Positions 23,001 to 31,839 of a stretch of DNA of 64,000 nt are shown here, piece by piece. Position numbers and translations under genes: made by a program. Where the stretch lies: positions 46,683,771 through 46,747,770 of the forward strand of contig NC_061869.1 in NCBI RefSeq assembly GCF_907164915.1. Direction: 5' to 3'. The DNA comes from Impatiens glandulifera (taxonomy: Eukaryota; Streptophyta; Magnoliopsida; Ericales; Balsaminaceae). Every line of letters begins with the position of its first letter. The stretch's first letter is position 1. A model generated the notes under the pieces. It ran no database searches. It saw only the letters and a list, made by a program, of their open reading frames with translations, and had not been told where the DNA came from.

Positions 23001-23674
23001 ATGTTCTGTGCTTAATTCATTTGATGCTCTGTGCTTACTTCATTTTCTCGAATCTGTCGCAGGAGATAGATGCAGCATGTTACATTCTTAAAAAAAGGGT
23101 TGCCAATTTTCCCAAGACTTATCAACCGATGGATTTCTCAATATGTGACTGTAATGTTTCTACGAGGTTGTCGTTACGTTATTCAAAGTTCTCCAAAAAT
23201 CCACAAACATACCAATTCGACGATGACTTGATGGAATATTTCAGGGGTGATGAAGGAAAATTGATGACTTCTTGGATGATTGTAGATAAGGTATATTTCC
23301 CTATGAATCTGAATATGAAGCATTGGGTCCTTTGTGAGGTGCAACTACAAGATTGGTGCATCAATGTTTATGACTGCGAACAAGGATTTATCAAAAAGAA
23401 TCACTATGACAAGTTCATGAAACCACTATGTGAAATGATTTCATATATGTTTCTATTTGGAACGACCGAGTTTGACAGGATCAAGTATCCTAAGTTCAGT
23501 TTGGAAGGAATGTCATATGTTGTAATACCACACCCAAGAGTCCCCAAGTGCACGAAGAGTGGAGACTGTGGTCTTTTTACAATCATGTATTTGGAGTACC
23601 TTACTGCCAAATTGGATATATCAGCTGTGACAACAGAAAACATGGTTTTTTGGAGACAAAAATGGGCAAGTTAG
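20010..23674 (+). CDS. DUF1985 / Ulp1-like cysteine protease gene of the MULE, with one premature stop
   Basis: This companion gene is typical of Kaonashi/CUMULE-type MULEs; its role in transposition is not established. The ATG at 20010 directly follows an acceptor. Exon 1 runs 20010-22715 (donor GATCAC|GTAAGT) and exon 2 runs 23063-23674 (acceptor CTGTCGCAG|GAG). The N-terminal half is DUF1985-like (VIENFPGRVSW, HQLYWGMKEYAFVTGLNFGRFP). A basic, Ser-rich linker follows, then an acidic region of ~20-residue repeats (VDGLEINKEA..., 21589-22193) and LGKKKDEEAD repeats. The C-terminal half is a C48 Ulp1-like domain, with His in MKHWVLCEV, Asp in INVYDCEQ and Cys in SGDCGLF. The usual Gln before the Cys block is not evident. 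A single TAG at 21234-21236 breaks an otherwise continuous frame (...VTKA*NDDKFDELTND...). It is probably disabled. Confidence 0.8.
21589..22193 (+). repeat. 60-bp coding repeats in the Ulp1-like gene
   Basis: About 9-10 in-frame units of roughly 60 bp encode 20-residue acidic repeats. The last three units (about 22014-22190) are virtually identical, while earlier ones have diverged. This points to recent unit amplification at the 3' side. The repeats also create long spurious frames on both strands. Confidence 0.85.
22716..23062 (+). other. intron of the Ulp1-like gene containing a large palindrome
   Basis: Donor GTAAGT is perfect. The acceptor TCTGTCGCAG|G is itself a copy of the minisatellite unit. 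Joining gives WLHDH|EIDAACYILKKR, the expected start of a C48 domain. Most of the intron is the palindromic array at 22772-22996. Confidence 0.75.
22772..22996. repeat. 225-bp palindromic hairpin minisatellite
   Basis: The left arm begins AGAAATAGCAGGAATTGCAT and the right arm ends with its complement (ATGCAATTCCTGCTATTTCT). Between them, about six left units (CTGTCGC-AG-GCGACAG plus TGCAT) face about three complementary units, around a centre near 22925. The structure is thus a palindrome built of smaller palindromes, and unusually GC-rich. Confidence 0.9.
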
Positions 23675-23839
23675 GTTGTTCCACCATATAATAGACCCAT
23701 AGAAAATGGACATAATTTAGCTATGTATATTTTTGAATGTAAACCATATGTATTTATTTTTGAATGTAATTTAGTTTTCTATTTTGAATTCAAATGTATT
23801 ATATAATGTAGTATATATATAATTAAGCACAAAACATAA

Positions 23840-23912
23840 ATGAAATGCATCGTCGCCTGCGACAGATGCATTCCTGCTACTTCTATTTGTCCTGCGAAAG
23901 ATGCATTCCTGC
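23840..23912. repeat. short hairpin minisatellite 3' of the Ulp1-like gene
   Basis: Two units in complementary orientation ('gatgcatcgtcgcctgcgacagatgcattcctgc' and a decayed copy) lie between the converging MULE genes. Confidence 0.75.
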
Positions 23913-23962
23913 ATTCATGCAATCAATCCTGCTATTTCTCTTTGACAACACAACAGATGACA

Positions 23963-24190
23963 ACACTTAAACAGATGATCCAAACCCAAAAACATTTTGA
24001 TCAAAACCCAAAAACAGATGATCCAAACCCTACCCCAAAAACAGTTTGATCAAAACCCAAAAATAGATGATCAAAACCCTACCCCAAAAACAGTTTGATC
24101 AAAACCCAAAAACAGATGATCAAAACCCTACCCCAAAAACAGTTTGATCAAAACCCAAAAACAGTTTGATCAAAACCCTAAAACAGTTTC
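23963..24190. repeat. ~58-bp minisatellite between the convergent MULE genes
   Basis: Four or so units of 'gatcaaaacccaaaaacag' and 'atgatcaaaaccctacccc' separate the 3' end of the Ulp1-like gene from the 3' end of the transposase gene. This is the only space between two head-on transcription units, so it may contain both poly(A) sites; that is inference. Confidence 0.75.
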
Positions 24191-26788
24191 ATGCCAAAGA
24201 TTGGGCACTTGATTGTGAATGTTGTGTAGATTGGGCACTTGATTGTGAAGGTCTTACAGTAGATGGTGCAGGCATCACTGCTGAGCATGTTGCTCTGTTA
24301 TGACCTAGACCGCCACATGAGCCGCACCGTCTCCGTTCTTTACGAACCTCACCTTGTGATGATCTACGTTTTGTTGTTGGTCGTCCTTTCTTAATCTTCA
24401 CGGGGGGTTTTAGGCAGACTCGTTTCTTGATATGTTCGGGAATGTCCCAAGCTTCATTATGTTGAAAAACTGGATAACATGTCTCCGTATAAGCCATGCA
24501 CCACGATTCAGTTGAGTAAAACCTGAAAAATTATACAGTGATAACATAAATTCAACACAACATAAATTGAACATAACATAAATTCAACATAACATAAATT
24601 CAACACAACATAAATTGAACATAACTTATGGAACAAAAATTCTCTAACCTTGCGCACAACTCATATGGAACCGATTCCGGAAACGGGCAGCAGCCAAGGC
24701 ATGCGTACAAGGAAGACCTGATACATCAAATACCCTACAAGTACAAGTTCGACCCTTGAAGTCAACTTGAAAATCAAATTCACCGTCATGCACATGGAAC
24801 TGAAATCGATTAAGTGGATAAACGCTGTAGAATCTAGCATTTTCGCCTTCCTCACGTAATAACTTTTCATAATATGGAGATAAATGTTCGTTGTGGTTGG
24901 ATGATTTTTCTCTTTTATGATAAAACCAATCTTGTATTGTGAATCTTAAATAGTCAGCTAATGTTGTTATGGGATATTTCTTAGCTTCTCTGCACTGACT
25001 ATTAAAACTCTCAGCGTAATTACTTGTCATTTGATTGTATCGCGAACCGGGGAAAAAAGCACGACTCCATTTCTCCACTCCAATTTGTTCCAAATATTGA
25101 GCAATCCTAGGGTCTTTAGTTCTGATCTTGTCAAAATGCTTCTGAAACGTGGTCTCGGTGTATGCACGAGAAGCCAAATCAAACTCAACATGACAGTTAT
25201 CAGTTTTAAATTTGGCCATTATATTCATTTTGATGTGGTATGTGCATGCACCGTGATGTGCTTCTAGAAAAACCGCGGACAAGGCGTCGGCAATACTTGG
25301 GTGTCTATCGGATATGAAGACGAGATCCGGGACTGATCCAATTGCCAACCTTAGTTGTTGCATGAAATATGTCCAAGAGTTATTATTCTCTGAATCAATG
25401 ACACCAAAAGCAACGGGATATAGTTGCTCGTTCGCATCCAATGCTATCGCAACCAGTAGTTGACCTCCAACTTTATGCTTAAGGAAGCTGACATCGATGC
25501 ACAATACATGACGACAACATCCTATGAAACCCCTAATTGAAACCCCTAGAGACATGAACATATACCTGAAGTGTCCTTCCTCATCCTTCTGGATGTCAGT
25601 TATGGTACCTGGGTTCTTCTTCTGCAACATGAACAGGTAGGATGGCAATTCACCATAGGAATCCTCCACAATTCCTCGCACCGCCATTAAGGTATTTTCC
25701 CTTGACCTCCAAGTCTTATTATATGTCAAAGTTAACCCATAACTTGTATGCATGTCTTCCATTATTTTTTTAGGCATGTGGTCATGGTGATGGTCCATGT
25801 ATTTACGTTTGATACACTCCGCAATTACCCATGATGGTGCTTGCCTCACATTGTCTTGTCTCGTCAAAATTGAGCATGTGTGTTCTTTTACAAATTTTCT
25901 GATCTCAAACATCTCCGAGAATTTTCCTTTCATAGCACGCAATTTCCACTTGCAGTTCTCAGCCATACATTTTACAAACCAAAGATTTTTTGTTGACTTC
26001 ACCACTTTAAGGACAAAGTGATTAGACATCGCATGTCTATGCAACCTCAATTGTATTTCTTTTTTGTTATAAAAAAATGTACCCACTTCCAATGAATTTT
26101 CAATTAATGGAGCAGGAGTTTCGATCTCGAGTGGTTCATATGAGAAGTAGTGCTTGGTTCCCTCAGTATGACTGAATGTATTCCTAACATGGGAAGTGCT
26201 TGGTTGACTTGGGAAGACATTTTCCGGCTCAAAAACATCTTGCTCCTCACATACATCTCTCTGCTCAAAAACATCTTGCTGCTCAAATATATCTCGCTGC
26301 TCAAACACATCTTGCTGCTCAGATACATCTTGTTGCCTTGGGAATACATCTTGCTGCTCAAATACGTCGCGCTGCTCACATACATCTCGATGCCTTGGTA
26401 AGATATCTTGCTGCTCAAATATGTCATTTTCTGGTCTTTCACTTTGTTGAGTTGAAGGAATTGACTTCTCTACTAAGGAGACACATAGCGGGGCGCGATG
26501 ATTGTGCAGTGAAGACGAGAGTTCTTGTAAATAGAACGACACATCGCTATCTCCAATGATTGTTGCAGGAGGAGAATTGATCATTAGCATATTATACTTT
26601 ACCTTGAACACTAAGTCATATCTTAGTTTGCCCACACCAATAGAATTATAGACAATTGAAGCTAACTCTTCATATGTAGCATTTTGGGGTACATTCACAC
26701 CACGACACGAACTTGAGACAAAAGAACTAACCCCACAATCATCAGTTTTCCAGTCTCCATCAAAGAGGAGAAAAACACCAACATTCAT
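24189..26788 (-). CDS. MULE transposase (MuDR-type)
   Basis: Cuts and pastes the element by acting on its terminal repeats; acts in the nucleus. Exon 1 (26788-24649) encodes 713 residues. It has a PB1-like N terminus (MNVGVFLLFDGDWK...), a repetitive EQQDVF region, and a FAR1/MuDR-like zinc segment (HFVLKVVKSTKNLWFVKCMAENCKWKLRA). The MULE catalytic core follows, with Asp in CIDVSFLKHK, Asp in FISDRHPSI and Glu in NYAESFN. A SWIM zinc finger (CTCRVFDVSGLPCTHAL) ends it. Exon 2 (about 24522-24189) reads FYSTESWCMAYTETCYP...CGSCGGLGHNRATC, a CX2CX4HX4C knuckle. Donor CAAG|GTTAG and acceptor TTTTTCAG|G bound a ~126-bp intron, but joining them shifts the frame by one base. Either an unseen splice choice is used or a one-base indel has broken it. 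Confidence 0.85.
26217..26420 (-). repeat. ~24-bp coding minisatellite in the transposase N terminus
   Basis: About eight units encode imperfect 8-residue repeats (EQQDVFEQ, EQRDVCEQ, PRQQDVSE). They form a hydrophilic linker between the PB1-like part and the DNA-binding part. Confidence 0.8.
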
Positions 26789-26793
26789 GTGAT

Positions 26794-27230
26794 CTGCAAT
26801 TGATAAAAATTCACAGAAGTCAGTGACAGTGACCAGTCAGTGTTAATTGCAAGGAGGAAAGTGCAAGGAGGAAAATGCAAGGAGGAAAATGCATCTGTCG
26901 CAGGCGACAGTGCATCTGTCGCAGACGACGATGTATCTGTCGCAGACGACGATGCATCTGTCGCAGGCGGGAAATGCATCTAGCGCATGCGACAGATGCA
27001 TTTCCCGCCTGCGACAGATGCATCGTCGTCTGCGACAGATACATCGTCGTCTGCGACAGATGCACTGTCGCCTGCGACAGATGCACTGTCGACTTCGTCA
27101 CCTTCGTCGGATGTATATTTCACTGTAAAACAAATCAGCCAAGCTCTAAAACCATTATTCCATGTCCTAACCTACATCCTAGACTCTAAACGACAAAACC
27201 CTAAAACGACGAAGGTAGGTAGCGTCTAAC
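26794..27230 (-). other. predicted 5'-UTR intron of the transposase gene with hairpin repeats
   Basis: On the minus strand the donor is ACATTCAG|GTTAGACG and the acceptor ATCAATTGCAG|ATCAC, five bases before the ATG. The outer foldback element keeps the matching donor context ('aacgtcttcaacatttcag|gttag', about 19232). Inside lies the palindromic array 26890-27092. It is inferred from splice signals. Confidence 0.5.
26890..27092. repeat. ~200-bp palindromic hairpin minisatellite upstream of the transposase
   Basis: Four units reading 'tgcatctgtcgcag(g/a)cgac' face five complementary units across a centre near 26992 ('aaatgcatctagcgcatgcg' and beyond). The inner arms GGCGGGAAATGCATCT pair almost perfectly. 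It could extrude a cruciform in DNA or form a long hairpin in RNA. Confidence 0.9.
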
Positions 27231-27588
27231 CTGAATGTTGAAGACGTTCCAGTTTTGTTGATGAAGGACGTTGATGATGAAGGAAGGATCCGTTGATGAT
27301 GAAGGAAGCTTGATGATGAAGAACCTTGATGAAGGAAGCGTTGATGATGAAGGAAAGTTGAGGAAGGAAGGACGGGGAAAGGACGGTTGGTGGAGAGGAG
27401 GGAAAGGGGAGAAGAATAAGGGGGCTTTAACTGAAAGGCGCACCACTGACATTTTAATTTTTTTTTTTTTAAATAAAGGGTAAAACTGACCTTTTGCCTT
27501 GGCAAAAAGGTCAAAAATGAAAAAATTATTAATAGCCTGCTAAAAGTGGTAATAACCCTCTTATGAGGGTTATTCCATCAAATTTCCC

Positions 27589-27597
27589 AAAGATTAA
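27589..27597. repeat. right target-site duplication of the inner MULE
   Basis: AAAGATTAA directly follows the right terminal repeat. After it the outer element resumes ('tgttggttcgctgcg'). Confidence 0.75.
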
Positions 27598-27839
27598 TGT
27601 TGGTTCGCTGCGATCATGAAAGAGAATACCAAATGGGAGAAAAGGGAAAACTGAAACAAGGAGGTTGGGAGAGGGAGAGAAAAGGAAAAGAAATTGAAAG
27701 GGACCCATTTTTTAATTTTTTTTATTTGAAAGGTAAAAGGGTCTTTTTCCATGGGCAAAAGGTTACATTTGTAAATATTATGTGGTCTATACTAAATTTG
27801 GAAATAACCTATTATCAGGGTAACTTTGTCAAATTTCCC

Positions 27840-27847
27840 AACTAGGC
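27840..27847. repeat. right target-site duplication of the outer MULE
   Basis: AACTAGGC directly abuts the right terminal repeat and is identical to 18466-18473. Eight bases is slightly shorter than the usual nine for MULEs. Confidence 0.8.
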
Positions 27848-28500
27848 AGTCTCTAACAAAATTGGGTAATTAATTAACTTCAATTAATCTCTAAAAATTC
27901 TATTAACATTAACAGTTTACATCTTTTATTTTTTCTCCTCTTAAGGGGGAAGTTCAGAAACAATAATTAAGTCTTATATCAGCTTTTGTAAGGATATATG
28001 CATTTTGCAAACAAAATATAACTGGTTAAAATATAAAACTATTTTTGTATTTATTCCTTAAAACGTGTCAATCAATATTAATATATTTCGTTTTCTCATG
28101 AAATATAAGATTTTGTATAATTTGCATAATTGTCTCGTTATCACAAGAAATAACTATAAGCCCGACAAGTCCTTAGGCGAGGTAGTCCACTGACCAAGGC
28201 AGCCCATTTAATAAAACATAAAAAATATTTAGATAAATTTATGGTCTTTTAAACATAGTTTGTTATAGTTTAGTGTTTCAAGAGATGAACTTAGAATTTT
28301 TATTTGGTTATAAGTTCAAATCTCACCAAAAATAATTTTTTTTATCAATTATTTAAACTAGACTTAGGGCAACAATATTTTTTTTCGGGGCTGGAACAGC
28401 ACAAAACTCGGGACCGGGTTTGAAAGTAGGTAACTTAACTAATGCAGTTCACAGAGTTGAAGGTGGTCTATAAACGATTTGTTGTTTCTTGATTTTTCAT
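27848..28500. other. AT-rich DNA, no gene seen
   Basis: No open frame of note. A short GC-richer patch near 28385-28480 ('ggggctggaacagcacaaaactcgg') may be the edge of an unidentified element. Confidence 0.4.
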
Positions 28501-29720
28501 GCAATTAAAATATTTCAAACATAAATACAGTATTCTATGAGTAACTTACTAGTATAAAAACACGATGTCCACTGTCTGAAAAAAAATAGTAACAAACCAA
28601 ATTATTGTTAGATAAATAGAAAACACATGAATAAGGTGTTCCTTTTATATTACATAACCGATTTAATTGCAGCATTAAAATGAGACTGAAATAACTAAGT
28701 TGTTGAACAACAAATGTAATATCAGGTTCAGTAAACTTTAAATATAATAACTTGTCAACTTCTAGTATTGTTCACAATCACAAACAGCATCACTAATAGG
28801 TTCATTAACATGTTGTATATCTTTAAGTCATGGGAGAAACAAATGGTTTAGCAAGAATTAACCCCAAATTATAAACAATATTTAAAATTTAATTTATTTG
28901 ATTCTCAGATATTCAAGTGTTTTCATGAATGATTTCAAGTACAAGAAATAATTCGAATTTTCAAGATCTTTAATATGAAATTTATCATTAATTATATCTT
29001 TAACTGCATGATTTATTCTAATAAATTATGTCCTTATAATATATCATCAACATATGACAAATAGTATTAACTCCATTTCTAATAAATAAACAATCATCAT
29101 TTTCAATTTTAATTAATACATTTATTCTGAGAATGTCATTTTCTAAATGATTGTTTTAAACAATACAAACTTTCACACTTGTGTAGGTAAAACTCATTTT
29201 AAACCTTCAAGCAATTTACTGTATAAATTGTTTTCAAGACAACCATACAAAAAGAAACATAACACATTTATTTGATGTAAATATCGTTTTCAAGACAACC
29301 ATGCAAAAAGAAACACAATACATCTATTTGATGTAAATATCATGTCTTAGTATATGGTTAATGTTAGGAACAATATGAAAGTGCAATTCTTTGCTACAGA
29401 TGTATATATTTGTTCAAAATTAATCTCATCGTTTTTATTATACCCATTTACAACTAATATTGTTTCATATTTGGTAATGCTTCTATCTGTATTTAACTTT
29501 ATTTGAAAGATCCATTTATAAATAACAATTTTTCTTTAAGTAAATCAGTTATTGTTCATGTTTGATTTTGATGTGGAGCATTTAATTCTTCCTCCATGGC
29601 TTGAACCCATTGTGGGTTAAATATTGCTTCCCTTTTTAGAAAGAAGATGACATTGTACATTCAATTTGATCTATATACTTAAAAAGACAATATTTTCTAG
29701 ATTTTTGTGATTGGAAAGAA
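28500..29720 (-). pseudogene. decayed copia pol (reverse transcriptase region)
   Basis: Minus-strand text from about 29640 downwards reads ...IFNPQWVQAMEEELNA, then ITDLLKEK, then a stop-riddled continuation resembling the start of the copia RVT_2 domain. A 58-bp segment near 29225-29340 ('gttttcaagacaaccat.caaaaagaaac') is duplicated in tandem. No frame is open over any distance. Boundaries are approximate. Confidence 0.5.
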
Positions 29721-29785
29721 ATGGAAAACAAGGTGGTGAATAACCCTCTTTGTTTCACATTTGTTTCAACTTGATTTATAACATA

Positions 29786-29965
29786 ATTTTTTTTGGAAAA
29801 ACGATTAAAATCATTTCATTAAAATCCCAAAAGTGGGAGGGTCAATGATAAAAACTAGACAAATCCTAACTAGGATTAAAAAATGACAATCAAACCACCT
29901 TAAAAAACCTGATTAATAACAATCAAATATATACAAACAGAGATTACAAACAAATATTAGGCTCC
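29786..29965 (-). mobile_element. LINE 3'-tail fragment
   Basis: A T-run followed by 'ggaaaaacgattaaaatcatttcattaaaatcccaaaagtggga' matches the 3' end of the LINE at 60799 ('gggaaaacgacttagcgtcatttcattaaaaattcccaaaaacggga'). It is a very short, 5'-truncated copy in the same (minus) orientation. The 5' limit is uncertain. Confidence 0.55.
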
Positions 29966-30059
29966 AAGATAACACTCGATGTCTACAAATCATGCTTAAG
30001 CATAGGCTTATAGGTATGTAGATACGTAAGCGGATTAAGAAGACAAAGAAAGAATTCGA

Positions 30060-30596
30060 ACCTATTGAGTGTTGAGCTTCCTCCTCTACTGTAGACTACC
30101 ACCAGTGAAGAAGAAATGAGATTTATAACTAGGACGGCGGAAGAAGAGGACGACGACAAATATTAGGCGGAAGAGAGAAGACGACGGCGAAGATTGGAGG
30201 AAGAGAGAAATCAAAGATTAGGTCGGGAAGCTTAAAGAGGAAATTGAAAGAAGGGAGGCTCCTAGTCTAAGATGTATATTTTAATGAGGCAATAGCGATT
30301 GGTGTGGAAACCAATCACTACTATGCTAGAGGTATAGCGATTGGTCATTTATACAATCGCTACTAACACTTCAAAACAAGGTAAAACATGGAGCCTTTTT
30401 TTCGCAGTGGTTTATAGTGATTGGTTTTGTAACCAATTATCGTTATGTAAAGGTAATTGCAATTGGTCTAAAAGTCAATCGCTATTATCAATGTAGTAGC
30501 AATTGGATTTAAACTCAATCACCACTACATTGATAATAACAATTGGCCTTTAGACCAATCGTTATATTTACTCGTTAAAGGGCTTTTTTACTAGTG
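30060..30596. mobile_element. terminal region of a CACTA (En/Spm-like) element
   Basis: Read from 30596 leftwards, the sequence begins CACTAGTAAAAAAGCCC, a typical CACTA terminus. Within about 300 bp are many direct and inverted copies of '(a)tagcgattggt', like subterminal transposase-binding repeats. A second 'cactgcgaaaaaaaggc' motif is near 30390. Further in (30100-30240) is a GC-rich segment with 'gacgacggcg' runs. The opposite terminus was not found, so it is truncated or extends into the decayed copia. Confidence 0.65.
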
Positions 30597-31339
30597 ATAT
30601 TTATATAAGTTTAGAAAAAATAATAAAATTTCTAATATATATATATATATATTCAGATTATATATTCCGTAAAAATAATTTACTTGGAAGATTAACAATA
30701 AACTGTTTGTTTTTATTATTATTTGGATTGGAGTTCTTAAAAACCTGCATTAAAAATATCATTGCACCAATATGTTGTAATTCAACAAATTTTTTTTTTT
30801 TTTAGTGTTTGTTTTCCTTGGCCAATTTAGAGATCTTAGTTAATAATCTTAGGTTTATAACGCATCTTTATGTTTAAGACTAATAGAAAATTTTACCTTT
30901 CCTATCTCAGTTATTTTTCTACTTCTTCCATCAACAATTTTCATCAACGAGACACATAATTTTAAGTATTTCTAATAATTTAATGTTAGTAAAAAAAATT
31001 ATTATTACAAATATGGCATGATGCTCCATAATTTGTTAGTCATCCATCTCACAAGTTAATATGTTCATTAATGTTAATGTTATAGTAAAATGAATTGAGT
31101 GCAAAATATTTAGAAGACACCTACAAGTAGTAGTTGACACACTTTCTTTGTTCTCGACTGATCTCGTGTTCTTGAGGAATTAATGTTCTTGCGGAATTAC
31201 TTATACATTTTCTATTCTTCCATTGACATCTCTTGAAAGTCATCACAATGTGTAGAGTCATGAGAAACAGTATAATTTTTCTTCTTTTCAGAATTTTCTT
31301 TTTGGCTGTTTACATCATTCACGGTCCCTATAATTTGAA

Positions 31340-31800
31340 ACATCTACCTCCATGTGGTCTTTTCTCCATAATGTGTGCATAATCCTGTTTCAGTTTTAAA
31401 ATTCTTTGTATTTTTTTGAGTCCCTTCCTTGTGAAGAAATGACATTTTATGTCTTACATTTTTTCCACATTCCAGAGCATGTTGATTGATCTTGGATAAG
31501 AATTTGATCTTTAACATATTCTTACCTCTCATCAAGGCTCATTAAAATTGGAGTAGATTTAATTCTTCACCATCTTAAAGCATGTTTGCTTCAAGAAACA
31601 CAAATCACAGTTATACCTAAATCCTCTGCATCCTTTCTGCGAAGTGGCTTAAGTCTCATCATTTCATTAGACAACAATTACCTTGTTGGACAAAACTAAT
31701 ATCATTTTCTTGGTTGTGTCTCCTCGGACCATTATTTCTTCATATCGAGACTTGCTTCAATGGTGTTCGAAAGAGTCAAATGACACTAAGATTCCATTTG
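31340..31800 (-). pseudogene. possible copia gag remnant
   Basis: A minus-strand frame (31535-31344, 63 residues) ends TETGLCTHYGEKTTWR, resembling the beginning of a gag zinc knuckle (CxHCGEKNH.R). It would fit as the 5' part of the decayed copia whose RT lies at 28.5-29.7 kb, with LINE and CACTA pieces between. The evidence is thin. Confidence 0.3.
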
Positions 31801-31806
31801 AAATGT

Positions 31807-31836
31807 TTTTTTTTTTTTTTTTTTTTTTTTTTTTGT
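31807..31836. repeat. poly(T) tract
   Basis: About 28-30 consecutive T. It could be the tail of a minus-strand retroposon, but nothing retroposon-like was recognised on its right. Confidence 0.7.
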
Positions 31837-31839
31837 AAG

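Larger units (their letters stand above)
19315..27588. mobile_element. inner MULE, 8.3 kb, Ulp1-carrying (Kaonashi/CUMULE-like)
   Basis: The terminal repeats 19315-19442 and 27455-27588 match at about 95% by eye (GGGAAATTTGATGGAATAACCC...). Weaker similarity reaches inwards some 600 bp, through the hairpin arrays. The flanking 9-bp target sites are AAGGATTAA (19306-19314) and AAAGATTAA (27589-27597), one mismatch. The element holds a DUF1985/Ulp1-like protease gene (+, 20010-23674) and a MULE transposase gene (-, 26788-24189) that converge. Each is launched from one terminal repeat and each appears to have an intron in its leader. A nonsense codon and a splice-phase problem suggest it is no longer fully autonomous. 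Confidence 0.9.
18474..27839. mobile_element. outer MULE: ~1.08-kb foldback element split by the inner MULE
   Basis: The ends GTGAAATTTGACGAAATAACC and (complement) GGGAAATTTGACAAAGTTACC are inverted repeats. An exact 8-bp direct repeat AACTAGGC lies immediately outside both ends (18466-18473 and 27840-27847). Removing the inner element and one copy of its target site leaves about 1083 bp. That remainder is essentially one long inverted repeat: left arm about 18474-19050; right arm 19050-19314 plus 27598-27839. The arms share 'ttggtattctct', 'gcgaaccaac', 'catttcagg', 'gaagaatg.tttagggttttagcg' and the hairpin minisatellite at the centre. It has no coding capacity. Confidence 0.85.

Noticed and set aside
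22724..23674. Reading the hairpin array as coding sequence upstream of the protease domain
   Set aside because: Donor GTAAGT at 22716 and acceptor at 23062 remove it and give the expected domain start; the repeated CRRRQCI stretch is low-complexity.
28140..28200. Possible tRNA-like patch ('gcccgacaagtccttaggcgaggtagtcc')
   Set aside because: No cloverleaf, no T-loop GTTCRA box; no tRNA gene was found elsewhere in the window.
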